From Ascaphus truei (taxonomy: Eukaryota > Chordata > Amphibia > Anura > Ascaphidae): DNA of 64,000 nucleotides. The translations under genes were made by a program, and so were the position numbers. Below the pieces are notes generated by a model. The model searched no databases, was not told where the DNA came from, and saw only the letters and a program-made list of their open reading frames with translations. Numbering within the stretch: position 1 is the first letter of the stretch; each line of letters begins with the position of its first letter. Shown piece by piece: positions 42,741 through 52,971 of this stretch. The stretch spans positions 11,784,099 through 11,848,098 of the forward strand of contig CM071574.1 in NCBI GenBank assembly GCA_036426205.1, given 5' to 3'.

Positions 42741-43090
42741 CGGGATGTGAATCCCTAATAATTGTTTGGTGGGGGGGTGAATCTTGGGTGTTTGGGGGTG
42801 AATCGTGGGTGGGTAGCGGGGTGTGAATCGTGGTTGGGTGGGGGGGTGTGAATCGCGTTTGTGAATCGTGGGTGGGGGTGTGTGGGTGGGGGTGTGAATC
42901 TTGGGTGGGTGTGAATCTTGAGTGGGTGGGGGTGGGTGAATCTTGGGTGTTTTGGGGGTTGAATCGTGGGTGGGTGGCGTGGTGTGAATCATGGGTAGGT
43001 GGGGGGGTGTGAATCACGTTTGTGAATCGTTTTGTGAATCTTGGGTGGATGGGGGGGTGAATCTTGGGTGGGTGGGGGGTTGTGAATTCT
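42741..43090. repeat. G-rich minisatellite (GTGAATCTTGGGTGGGTGG type)
   Basis: Irregular tandem units made of GTGAATC, then (T/G)TGGGTGGGTGGGGGT. Dense GGG runs on the + strand could form quadruplexes. Proline- and histidine-rich open frames on the minus strand come from this repeat. The block begins just after GACCCGGCGTTGCCCGGG (42728-42745). Confidence 0.93.
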
Positions 43091-43155
43091 CACACACACA
43101 CACACACACGCACACGCTCACACACACACTCTCTCACACACACACACACAGGGAT
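43091..43155. repeat. (CA)n/(CTCACA)n microsatellite
   Basis: CACACA runs interrupted by CTCTCT and GCTCA. Confidence 0.95.
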
Positions 43156-43850
43156 TGAAAGCACAAATAGGCCAGCCACGACCGCTGCCCCCCCCCCCCC
43201 GCGCCGCCAGCCACGACCGCCACCCCCTCTCTCTCCCCCTCCCCGCGCCCATCTCCCGCAACCCAGACGGTTTACCCATGTGAGGCAGGGGATCACTGGG
43301 AGGCAGGGAAGCACCGGGAGGCAAGGGAAACACGGCAGGAGGGCTGTGAGACCAGGCAGCTGTGTTCTGGTTCTGAAAGAGGTAAGTTACAGGCTCCTCT
43401 GGCAGCGACGGGGTTAACACATTTCCCACGGGACACTCACACTCTCTGCCTCACATTGACCCCCACTGTCAGAACCAAATCGGGATGAGAAGTCCTTTAC
43501 TGAATGCCTGGGAAACTGCATGACCCCTGGACGGGGGGGCCGGGTAGCACTGGGGGGTGAGTGCGTGAGGGTGTGTCCGCGGTGACGGGTCACTGTTTTG
43601 TTGTCGCGCTCACCTCGTTCCCCCCTTACCTTTGTCACCGGCCCGCGGGGTGAGGAGGAGTGTGGCCAGGTGGTTGTGCGTCATAGTCCCCAGTGGCAGT
43701 TGGCTATGTGAGGTCATAGAAAAACACAGGCCAATGAGAGGCTTGCAGGGGCGGGGCCATGGACCAATCTGATTGACCAGAGGCTGAGTGACAGACCGAC
43801 GGACCAATCAGATTGCCCAGAAGCACAGCAAATATACAGCGTTTTCGGCA
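43156..43850. other. GC-rich segment
   Basis: Locally GC-rich with several CpGs (GCGCCGCCAGCCACGACCGC), a C-run at 43188-43200, a short tandem GGGAGGCAGGGAAGCACC at 43287-43330, and two CAAT-type CCAATCAGATTG copies (43762-43773 and 43803-43816). No exon or known promoter is recognised, so it could be a CpG-rich end of a mobile element. Open frames follow the composition. Confidence 0.5.
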
Positions 43851-43942
43851 AACAAACGGTTTCATTTTTATAGATATAGCTATATATATTTAAAAAATAC
43901 ATATTATTAAAAAAAATATATATGTATACATACACACACACA

Positions 43943-43977
<35 letters not shown>
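43851..43977. repeat. TA-rich and (CA)n microsatellite
   Basis: TATA-rich sequence, then ACACACAGACACACAC and further CA repeats (43931-43976). Confidence 0.93.
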
Positions 43978-43978
<1 letters not shown>

Positions 43979-44048
43979 AACAGAAACATTGGATGTAGCA
44001 TAACTTAGAGAATTTATTTTCTTCCCCTCTTGTGAGGGAAGGGTCCAG

Positions 44049-44084
44049 GCAACGTTTCAGGTCCTTAATGCTCCTTCGGACCTC
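44049..44084 (-). ncRNA. hammerhead-like core, degenerate
   Basis: On the minus strand CCGAAGGAGC, ATTAA, GGACCTGAAACGTTGCC. It has the AGGA, hairpin, GAAACG layout of the Penelope cores but lacks a proper CUGANGA. Confidence 0.3.
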
Positions 44085-44220
44085 ACGTGTTTGGACACAT
44101 AGACGAGGTGGTAAGGGCAGGGGTGGCTGTGGTACTATTAGTAGCACTTTCAGCTGGTGTTGCCTCTGTTGAGGTAGCTGCTGTCACAGCAGTGCTGACT
44201 TGTAGGGTTTGTGACCTCAT

Positions 44221-44309
44221 AATGACTGAGTCATTGATTGAGCCCCTGTGCTGAAGCACAGATATCCTGAAAATCCGACCTTTTGGTGGATCGGAGTTGG
44301 CCACCCCTG
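44221..44309. mobile_element. hAT-type miniature element, family 1, copy 4, truncated
   Basis: The right half only: TGACTGAGTCATTGATTGAG, GTGCTGAAGCACAGATATCC, TCGGAGTTGGCCACCCCTG. The left end is missing, and no target duplication can be assigned. Confidence 0.8.
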
Positions 44310-45114
44310 ACCTAGCTATTGTAATGTAACTGTAAGAGATGCGTGCAGAGATGATGACAGGAGACTCGCTTTGGGAAAATAAATGTACTCTTTTATTTTG
44401 CCAAATTGCAATAAACAAAATCACAGGCTTTTCTTCAGCCAAGGTGCAGCAAAAAAAGTTCAGCAATATTTCCTAGGCCAAAGTTACGTTCCCCAGCGTA
44501 TGAAAGTCCATATACAGTACGTCTATTTAGATATGGTGTCCCTTGTCATCAAAGACACAAAAATCTGACCTGCATCCCCTGGTGTCTATAGCAGTCTAGG
44601 GGGGCTATGCACTAAGCAGTGATAAGTCGTTTTAAGAGCGCAAAGTGCTTTTAGAATGTGAACTTCCGCCGAGCGCTATGCACTAAGCCACGCAAACAGG
44701 CACTTTGCGCTCTAAAACGGGCTTTTCCTTGAAATTTTTTCTAAGTCCAACTTTTATCGTACGATCAGCTGTTTGCGCTGAGTCCTGCACTTCTGCGGGA
44801 TTCACTAAGCAACGCAAACTGATCGTACGTTAAAGTTGCGCTGAATAAAGCTCACCAGCTAAAGACAGGTGATAAAAAAAACTGGACTTAGAAAAAATTC
44901 TTTGTTTACCTTTTTGCAGGCGCAAAACCAATACAACAGGCCGGTGGGTGTCCCCGGCTGACCCCACAGGGGTCCCCGAGGGAGGCCGAGGGTCGCGCGG
45001 GTGTCCCCGGCTGACCCCACGGCCGTCCCGGGTCCCCGCGGGAGTCCCGGGGTACTCACGGGCCTGCTGTACCAATGTTGTGCCAACAAAAATACTAAAC
45101 ATTATTTCTAACTA

Positions 45115-46237
45115 AATACACCCCCCTAACACATACAGTACAATAATGTGCAAAATAACTATTATCCAGATATGGATAAGAGATTATTTGCCCATTATTA
45201 AACACTGCATTAGCATACCTAAATAAAGTCAATAAAAACAGTAGCCAGCTAATCCAATCAATATAAGCAGTAACAACATCAACAATGAATTAATTAAACC
45301 ATTAACCAATGAAACCAATTAATTCCTAAACCAACTCAAAATGAATAGTAACACTAACCAATCAAACCAATTAATTACAACAACATTAATGAACGTAACA
45401 TTAAAAGACAAAGAAATACATTCAAACAATCTCTGAAAGAACCATAAAACGCATTAGCCAACATAATACAACATTAACTACAAACGAACACCAATCGCAA
45501 ACATTTTATTACATTAAGCATGAAAAATACAAACAATTACATCCACCTAAGAAAATGACATTAAAAAACCAACAGCAATACCAAGCCAGAAATGCCCCCC
45601 AAATATTGTTATAATAATGTATTAATCTGTACCCTAAAGTGGTACAGATGAATATATTATCAGTCAATGTGCCTCCCCCAAAAAATCAACAATCACATCC
45701 AATGAACAAACCTGTAAAAGAGACTTTACAAACATTCTATACTATACTTACCATTAGAAGCGGTGGCCCTCCGACTCCCGGGGTACAGGAAGCTCACGTA
45801 CCTTGAAGGTCTCCAACAGCATCCATGCCATCCGCCATGAAATCCAATCAGGTACCCTAATCTTCTTTTTTCTTTCTTTAATCACATTCTTCTATCTTCA
45901 TCTGTAACCATTTCTTGTTCTTCTTTATCTTCTTTCTTCATCTGTCAATCCAAATACCCCATGTTAAATCCCAGCCAATGCTGTCTTGTCGGCTTCTTGG
46001 CTCAAATGAGCGTCACCGGCCTTAATATGGCTTGTGACGTCACATTTAGCCTCAAAATGGTTAACAGCCACCTGATTGGCTGTTCAAACCATGTTCCGAC
46101 TTTAATTTTTTTTTTTTTTGACATACTTCACTTAAAGGGAATGATGCCACCAATCAGAATGGCTGTGCTTCATTGTCCTTTAAGATGACGTCACAAAATC
46201 CAAATAGCCGCCGTCACGGTATTTCAGCCAATCAGAG
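45115..46237 (+). repeat. left arm of foldback element
   Basis: Reverse complement of 46239-47370. Contains polypyrimidine TTTTTTCTTTCTTTAATCAC, TGACGTCACA and a T-run (46106-46120). Confidence 0.88.
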
Positions 46238-46238
46238 T

Positions 46239-47370
46239 GTGGAATTGGTTCCCAAATCTGATTGGCTGAAATACCATGTGACGCCGCTTTGTGACGTCAT
46301 CTTAAGGCAAATGAAGCACAGCCATTCTGATTGGCTGGCATCATTCCCTTTAAGTGAAGTCATGCAAAAAAAAAAAATTAAAGTCGGACCATGTTTGAAC
46401 AGCCAATCAAGTGGCTGTTAACCATTTTGAGGCTAAAATGTGACGTCACAAGCCATATTTAAGGCCGTGACGCCTCATTTGAGCCCAAGAAGCCGACAAG
46501 ACAGCATCGGCTGGGATTTAACATGGGGTATTTTGGATTGACAGATGAAGAAAGAAGATAAAGAAGAACAAGAAATGGTTACAGATGAAGATAGAAGAAT
46601 GTGATTAAAGAAAGAAAAAAGAAGATTAGGGTACCTGATCCGGATCTTCATGGCGGATGGCATCGGATGCTGTTGGAGGCCTTCAAGGTACGTGAGCTTC
46701 CTGTTACCCCGGGAGTCGGAGGGCCACCGCTTCTAATGGTAAGTAATATATAGAATGTTTGTAAATGTCTCTTTTTACAGGTTTGTTCATTGGATGTGAT
46801 TGTTGATTTTTTGGGGGAGGCACATTGACTGATAATATATTAATCTGTACCACTTTAGGGTACAGATTAATACATTATTATGACAATATTTGGGGGGCAT
46901 TTCTGGCTTGGTATTGCTGTTGTTTTTTTTAATGTCAGTTTCTTAGGTGGGTGTAATTGTTTGTATTTTTCATGCTTAATGTAATAAAATGTTTGCGATT
47001 GGTGTTCGTTTGTAGTTAATGTTGTATTATGTTGGCTAATGCGTTTTATGGTTCTTTCAGAGATTGTTTGAATGTATTTCTTTGTCTTTTAATGTTACAT
47101 TCATTAATGTTGTTGTAATTAATTGGTTTGATTGGTTAGTGTTACTATTCATTTTGAGTTGGTTTAGGAATTAATTGGTTTCATTGGTTAATGGTTTAAA
47201 TAAATAATTGTTGATATTGTTACTGCTTGTATTGATTGGATTAGCTGGCTACTGTTGTTATTGACTTTATTTAGGTATGCTAATGCAGTGTTTAATAATG
47301 GGCAAATAATCTATTATCCATATCTGGATAATAGTTATTTTGCACATTATTGTACTGTATGTGTTAGGGA
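46239..47370 (-). repeat. right arm of foldback element
   Basis: Mirror of the left arm. It reads like an exon-intron sequence in places (CTTCAAGGTACGTGAGC, ATGGTAAGTAATA) but has no sustained reading frame. Confidence 0.88.
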
Positions 47371-47430
47371 GGAGGGCAGGAGGGGGGTCGTGTATTGATG
47401 TTTGTTAATTATTTTTTAAATATACATTTT

Positions 47431-47702
47431 AATTATAGTGTAGATGTGCAGGGGGTCTCCGGAGCTGACCCGCGTTGGTTTCAGGTTTGAGGACCCCCTA
47501 CTTAAGGAGATACAGGCCCCATTATGGGGTGCCGGTATCCCCTGCACTTTCAAGCGTCCGCGTCACGTGACCGGGACATTGAAATTCTGCAGGGGATACC
47601 GGCACCCCATAACGGGGCCTGTATCTCCTGAAGTAGGGGGTCCTCAGACCTGAAACCAATGCGGTTCAGCTCGGAAACCCCCTGCTCATGTACACTATAA
47701 TG
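47431..47702. mobile_element. nested hairpin miniature element (GCAGGGGGTCTCCG family), copy 1
   Basis: Inverted ends ATTATAGTGTAGATG, GCAGGGGGTCTCCGGAGC, mirrored by GCTCGGAAACCCCCTGC and CATGTACACTATAAT. Arms include GGAGATACAGGCCCCATTAT and GGGGTGCCGGTATCCCCTGC. The centre is near 47567. It lies in the right shoulder of the large foldback element and is absent from the left. A relative lies at 56891-57204. Confidence 0.8.
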
Positions 47703-47815
47703 GCAAATCTCCATGCAAATGTTACAAGCGGCTTTTTTTTCAATCAGCTAGCGTACGGGAACTTTAAGTGCGATGGCAGGGGGAAATACATTGCACGCAC
47801 GATAAGCCAGTTTTG

Positions 47816-47888
47816 AGCACGTCCGATAAAAAATGGGCTGCGGGCCTTAGTGAATCGCGCCGCCGGCTTCATTTTTTATCGGACGTGC
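47816..47888. repeat. hairpin
   Basis: AGCACGTCCGATAAAAAATG and CATTTTTTATCGGACGTGCT are exact inverted repeats around a GC-rich loop. Confidence 0.9.
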
Positions 47889-47966
47889 TAATTTTTTTCA
47901 GGCAAGCGAGAAAGCTCGGAGCTTAGTGCATAGCCCCCTAGGTGTCTAGGAGTCTTTCCCCTGTTA

Positions 47967-48165
47967 CAGTGACTTTTACCCTAATGGACCTTTGAGGCTA
48001 TGCACTGTTAGGAGGAATGCCTCTTTTGCATAAAATTATCACTAACAGCCGCTATAGTTAACGCAATGTTTTTGGGGATAAAACAACTTAACATCACGTT
48101 ATTGGCCGTTGAATATACAAGTCAAGGTTTAATGTGACGTTAACCTACAGTAGGTTACTGTCTTT
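47967..48165 (+). repeat. interspersed repeat, shared with 50886-51060
   Basis: Blocks CTAATGGACCTTTGAGGCTA, TATGCACTGTTA, ATAAAATTATCACTAACAGC and AACTTAAC recur in order at 50886-51060 (CTTAATGGACTTTACGGATA, TATGCACTGTTA, ATATCATTATCACTGACAGC). Confidence 0.75.
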
Positions 48166-48430
48166 TTAAGTCACTAAACAGAGCTTTGTTGATCTAGCCC
48201 TAAGGTTATTTACTTCAACTTAATGTCAGTAAATGATCATTATTTACTAGAAAACATTATTATTATTATTCAAACTGTTAAATGAACATATGTAGGGGTG
48301 AATGGAGACTTTAATCTGAAAACATCCTGAATGGAAGGTATAGACAAGCGCAAGGGATATATACAATTTACCCCTTAGTACAATATAAAGGCAGAGTCAT
48401 AAGACACAAAAACAAAGGTGTTAGATTATA
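48166..48430. other. anonymous DNA
   Basis: No feature recognised. Confidence 0.5.
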
Positions 48431-50140
48431 GGAGGGCTGACTTTTCATGGGAAAACATGTAAGGAAATCTTTGGCAGGATTATGGTATTTGAGTGGCGTG
48501 CAAGAGCAGTGAGAAAAAGTAAAAGATGCAATACTAAAAGCAACAGACCTTTATGTCAAGCAGGTTGGTAAAAGCACGAGGAACAAAACGCTGATGTGGT
48601 TTTCAAAGAAGGTGGCAGGTATTGTAAGGGCTAAAAAGACAGCTTTAAGGAGATATAGGCGGACACAAAAGGAGGAAAATAAAGAACTATATCAAGTTAG
48701 ACAGAAGGAGGCTAAGCAAAAAAGCATATGTACAAAGACCCAAGCAGGAAAGAAAATGGCTCAGTCAGTAAATAAAAGTGACAGAATATTGTTTTAGGTA
48801 TATAAGTGAAAGGAGAAAAACAAAGTAGATATGGTAAGACAAAAGGCAGAAAAGGATGGTCATGTTCATGGAGATAAAGGTATGGCAGACAAAGCATAAT
48901 AATTATTTTTATCTCAGTCTTCATACAGTAGCTGAAGAGGAATAAGTTAGTAACCAGAGTTAGGGAACAGGAACATACATGGAAAGGTGGTGGACACAAG
49001 TCTGTTTTCTGAGTTGAAAGTCCTAATGGAACTTTCAAAACTGAAAGTGAACCAGTCAATGGGCCTGATGGATATGTCCACGCATATATATATAGAGCTT
49101 GGGGTGTACTAGCAACATCTAGTTAACCAGTCACTATAATAGGTGTAATTCCAGATGACTGGAGAAGCACAAACATAGTCCCAGTTCACGAAGTAGAGTA
49201 GCAGGTAACAACAGGCCACTGATCCTTTTGTTAGTAGTGGGGAAATTAATGGAAGCACTATTTAAAGAAAGAAGTCCAGCAACTTACAAGATCCAACGAA
49301 GCATGAATTTGCTGGGGGGAGATCATGTCGTATAAAGCTATTTTTTTTTATTTTTGACTAGGTTACTAAAGCAATAGATTTTGGTAGAGCAGTAGATGTA
49401 GCTTATCTAGCTTTTAGAACGGTTTTGACTCTGTCACACAGAGAAGGCTGATAAACAAGTGGCAAAGCTTGGGATAGGATTCCAAGGTGGTTGAAAAGAT
49501 AAGACATTTGTTGAAGGATTTGCAACAGAGAGTTGTGGTAAATGGAATGTATTCAAAGGAGGGGATGTGACCAGTGGTGTACCTCCGGAATCTGTACTAG
49601 GACCCGTAATAGCTTTATGAGTGACATTACAAATGATCTGGAATGGAAAGTATGCCTTTTTGCAGATGACAAAGGGGGCTAAACAAAATGATTAATTATT
49701 TAGGGACATTAGAAGATTGGTCCCAAGTGTGGCAACAACAATTTAACATCAAAAGATGCAAAATAATGTACTTGTGTCATAAAAATCCAAGTGTAGCATA
49801 CAGAATTAATGGTACAATGGCAACAACTATAAAGGACAGGGACATGGGAGTCATTATTTCAGCTTTCTTAAAAATAAGAACGCATTGTAACAAATGGGGA
49901 AAACCAGCAGGATGCTACGTTGTACTGTATAAGGAGAGGTATTGACAGTAGAAAGAGAGATGTAGTGTTGCTACATTATAGACCTCAACTAGAGTACTAC
50001 CCAGAAGGACATAAATACATTAGAGAATGTGCAATGAGAGGCTACTAAAATTGTGCACGGTCTATACAATAAAACATTCCAGGAAAGGCTGAAGGACCCT
50101 AAAGCATCAAAACATCAAAAATCCTATTTAAAAAAAAATC
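48431..50140 (+). pseudogene. CR1-type LINE, heavily decayed
   Basis: Islands of a CR1-like polyprotein remain on the + strand in changing frames. They are KVAGIVRAKKTALRRYRRTQ (48610), then MGPDG (49056), then VTSGVPPESVLGP (49568-49606, equivalent to the RT motif B region GVPQGSVLGP), then LEDWSQVWQQQFNIKRCKIM (49709-49768, equivalent to the CR1 segment where the template strand is handled), then NKTFQERLKDPKASKHQK (50068-50120). Many stops and indels separate them. Motif C is not recognisable. This is an old, dead copy, unrelated in sequence to the younger LINE at 31.9 kb. Confidence 0.8.
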
Positions 50141-50289
50141 AGTACAGTAATATTATAAAATACTGTCTGCATTTTTTTAACTCCTATGCCAAACATATTC
50201 CAAAGAGCAGACTGTCTATTACTCTGAAAGCTGTAACAATAATGTGTTACAACTAGTAATATAATTTTACATATTACTGTAGGTGCATG

Positions 50290-50625
50290 GCCGCCGACAG
50301 CATTGATGGGGCACAGGACTAGAGTTTCTACTGGGGCCCAGGTGTCAATGGCCTTGCAAACACCCCCTCTTTGTTTTACACTTCCCCCCTCACTTTCACC
50401 CCTCTATTTCCCTCCCCCTTCTCCCACTCCTTATTCCCCCATGTATTTCTCCCCTCCCTATCTTACAATCTCAGCTCTCTTACACCCCCTCTATCCCTCA
50501 GTAACACCCTCTCCCCCTCCCTCTTACACCCCCTCTCCCCCTTACACCTTCTACACCCCCTCTCTGCCTTACACCCTCTCCCTCATATACCCCCTCTTTC
50601 CCTCATAAACCTCCTCTCATATAGA
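50290..50625. repeat. polypyrimidine minisatellite (TACACCCCCTCTCCC type)
   Basis: C- and T-rich irregular tandem units from 50370 to 50620, preceded by GCCGCCGACAGCATTGATGG. Open frames rich in P, S, L and Y are composition artefacts. Confidence 0.9.
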
Positions 50626-50659
50626 TTTTTTTTGTGTAGTTCCCACTCTTTATGCCCTG

Positions 50660-50822
50660 TTTAATGAGTTTGATTGTATTAAGCTTCCATGGGTTGCTAT
50701 AGCAACCATTTGCAAACACACATCACTTGCTGTTTTGAAATAGGCAGCCACACTGTGAACCCAGGGAAGCAGGATCGATTGGCAGCTTAGGTAATTCCAT
50801 TTCCTTAAAGCTAAGCAAGTGC
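50660..50822 (+). repeat. interspersed repeat, shared with 1332-1525
   Basis: Second copy of the repeat described at 1332: TAGCAACCATTTGCAAACAC, GGCAGCCACACTGTG, GGGAAGCAGGATCGATTGGC, TAGGTAATTCCATTTCCTTA. Confidence 0.7.
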
Positions 50823-50885
50823 TGCATCTATTCAAATAAATGTAGATAATGCAAAGTGCATTGCCCCTTGAAGTCCTCGCATTAA

Positions 50886-51060
50886 CCTTAATGGACTTTA
50901 CGGATATGCACTGTTATGATAACGCCTCATTTGCATATCATTATCACTGACAGCCTACATAGTCAACACTATGCTCTTTATGGGAGAAAAAATGGCTTAA
51001 CGTTATGTCATTGTGCTTTGAAGATACACTCTTTTATGTTAAGTTCGCTTTACACCACGT
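50886..51060 (+). repeat. interspersed repeat, shared with 47967-48165
   Basis: Second copy of the unclassified repeat at 47967, lying just right of the 50660 repeat. Confidence 0.75.
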
Positions 51061-51848
51061 TTAGTGACCAAACAAATATTTGTAGATTTGGGCCTTTGAA
51101 TAGCCTCCCAACAGACATGGAATGGGCTAATATAGCAAGGGCATTCAAAAATGCTTGGGATAGACATAAGGCTACCTTAAATATAAATGAAAGCCAAGGA
51201 TTAAATAGGTTTTACTGCAGAGAGGAAATCGGCAGGCTAAGGACCATATGCACTAAAAGGTTCTACACGTTAGCATTCCTTTTTCATGGGAGTTAGAGGT
51301 GCTGAAACTTAGCATCCTTTAGTGCATATGGGGCTAGGAACGCTCAGTAATTATTATCTGACGTCCATTTCTGAGCTTCTATATCTGTCCGCTACCTAAC
51401 CGCTACCTAACTGCTCTTGTAATTTATCATAAATGCCCTTCAAAAATATCGGCTTTACAATTTTAACGCTTTAAGAACGTTTACATCAATAGTTGTGGCA
51501 TTTTATAATGTCGGAGAAACCTTTTGTATTGTCCAATTTTGTCCTAAAATAGACAGAGCTTTCATATAAAGTTCAGATATAATAATGCTGTGATCCTTCT
51601 TCTTTATCTCTGTTCCTTGTGAAATACCTCAATTTGAAATCCATTAGAATGGATTCACAGTGTATGCTTTGAAAACCATGAATATTGTTGGATTTTTTGT
51701 TGATTTTTACACAGTTTTCTTGCCACACACCCTGTTGATTTTCATTACAATAATACACTATACTTAGATGTTGTTATACTAATTTAATCTATAATAATTG
51801 CAATACAATGAATAAATTTAATTATTCCAACAGGAAATTACTCATATA
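51061..51848. other. anonymous DNA with one hairpin
   Basis: 51243-51332 is an inverted repeat: CCATATGCACTAAAAGG, mirrored by CCTTTAGTGCATATGG. The TATGCACTAA end resembles that of the 3.3-kb foldback element. A short readable stretch before it (51090-51230, NSLPTDMEWANIARAFKNAW) resembles the C-terminal region of CR1/L2-type LINEs, so this may be a LINE scrap. Confidence 0.5.
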
Positions 51849-52387
51849 CAGGCATACCCCGGTTTAAGGACACTCACTTTAAGTACACTCGTGAGTAAGT
51901 ACATATCGCCCAATAGGCAAATGACAGCTCGCGCATGCGCCTGTCAGCACGTCCTGAACAGCAATACCGGCTCCCTACCTGTACCGAAGCTGTGCGCAAG
52001 CGGGGAGACTATAGAGCCTGTTACACATGCGTTATTTACATCAGTTATGCACGTACAGGCATACCCCGGTTTAAGGACACTCACTTTAAGTACACTCACG
52101 AGTAAGTACATATCGCCCAATAGGCAAACAGCAGCTCGCGCATGCGCCTGTCAGCACGTCCTGAACAGCAATACCGGCTCCCTACCTGTACCGAAGTTGT
52201 GCGCAAGCGGGGAGACTATAGAGCCTGTTACACGTGCGTTATTTACATCAGTTATGCACGTATATGACGATTGCAGTACAGTACATGCATCGATAAGTGG
52301 GAAAAAGGTAGTGCTTCACTTTAAGTACATTTTCACTTTACATACATGCTCCGGTCCCATTGAGTACGTTAATGCGGGGTATGCCTG
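51849..52387. mobile_element. Tigger-like miniature element, copy 2, with tandem left part
   Basis: The left end CAGGCATACCCCGGTTTAAG occurs twice, at 51849 and 52056, each after TA. The first 207 bp (51849-52055) are repeated almost exactly by 52056-52265. The right end GCGGGGTATGCCTG closes at 52387. The second part aligns with the single copy at 19898-20219. The open frame 51891-52412 spans both repeats only because they are in frame, and encodes no known protein. Confidence 0.9.
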
Positions 52388-52778
52388 TGTTGAGGTGAAC
52401 ATGAGTATTTAGTAACATTCTCTAAAATGCACTGTAAAAAATGAAACCAAATCTTCAAACAATTTTTAGAAAATTATGTATACCCACTAACAATTAAAAA
52501 ATCTAATTAGTGTCCTACCAATTATAGCAGGACATTAAATATTGTTATGAATCCTTAAACCACATACCGGTTGCTAAGCAAGATTTAAAAGAACCATCAC
52601 TTTTAACATCTCCCTCCATCCTTCCGATTCTGATGAAGTCTCTCTTTGAGAGCACATTGGCAATGTGGTTCAACTTTGTAGATCTATGAATGTACATTAT
52701 GACATTGTTGAAAAGCTTCCATACAAATATTAGTTGAAGATGTATGGTACTAGGAGGGAATGTAGGGATAATCTAAAT
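52388..52778. other. anonymous DNA
   Basis: No classified feature. TTCTGATGAAGTCTCTCTTT and GAGAG near 52627 form a CTGATGA-led hairpin but lack GAAA. Confidence 0.5.
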
Positions 52779-52963
52779 CAGGGGTGGCCAACACTAGCAA
52801 TCAAGAGCCACCAACAGGTCAGGTTTTAAGGATATCCCTGCTTGAGCACAGGTGGCTCGATCAGTGGCTCAGCCATAATGACTGAGCCACCTGTGCTGAA
52901 GCAGGGGTATCCTTAAAACCTGACCTGTTGATGGCCCTTGAGGACTGGAGTTGGCCACCTCTG
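52779..52963. mobile_element. hAT-type miniature element, family 1, copy 5
   Basis: The best-preserved copy, 185 bp. It begins CAGGGGTGGCCAAC, ends GTTGGCCACCTCTG, and is flanked by a perfect 8-bp duplication ATCTAAAT (52771-52778 and 52964-52971). It is almost a perfect palindrome: CAACAGGTCAGGTTTTAAGG and CCTTAAAACCTGACCTGTTG lie in opposite arms. Confidence 0.95.
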
Positions 52964-52971
52964 ATCTAAAT

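Larger units (their letters stand above)
44596..47941. mobile_element. 3.3-kb foldback element with ~1.1-kb arms
   Basis: Outer ends are inverted: CTAGGGGGGCTATGCACTAA at 44596 and TTAGTGCATAGCCCCCTAG to 47941. Inside, 45115-46237 and 46239-47370 are reverse complements with few mismatches and short indels. The centre lies in CCAATCAGAGTGTGGAATTG near 46238. Between ends and arms the two sides differ: the left side has GC-rich sequence with a CCCCGGCTGACCCCAC duplication (44941-45060), the right a nested hairpin element (47431-47702) and another hairpin (47816-47888). Subterminal CACTAAGC motifs recur (44685, 44811). The flanks share GGTGTCTA with AG.AGT (44581-44595 and 47941-47955), perhaps a long target duplication. 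No protein is encoded. I cannot name the superfamily. Confidence 0.88.

Noticed and set aside
42619..43429. Proline- and histidine-rich open frames
   Set aside because: Products of the G-rich minisatellite, the CA repeat and the adjoining GC-rich sequence.
43156..43720. CpG island promoter of a host gene
   Set aside because: GC-rich, but flanked by satellites and without a recognisable exon or splice structure downstream; a mobile-element origin is at least as likely.
51891..52412. 173-codon open frame with an internal repeat
   Set aside because: It spans two tandem copies of a non-coding Tigger-like miniature element; the protein repeat mirrors the DNA repeat.
52627..52680. CTGATGA-led hairpin as another hammerhead
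   Set aside because: No GAAA follows the hairpin and no stem I pairing is visible.
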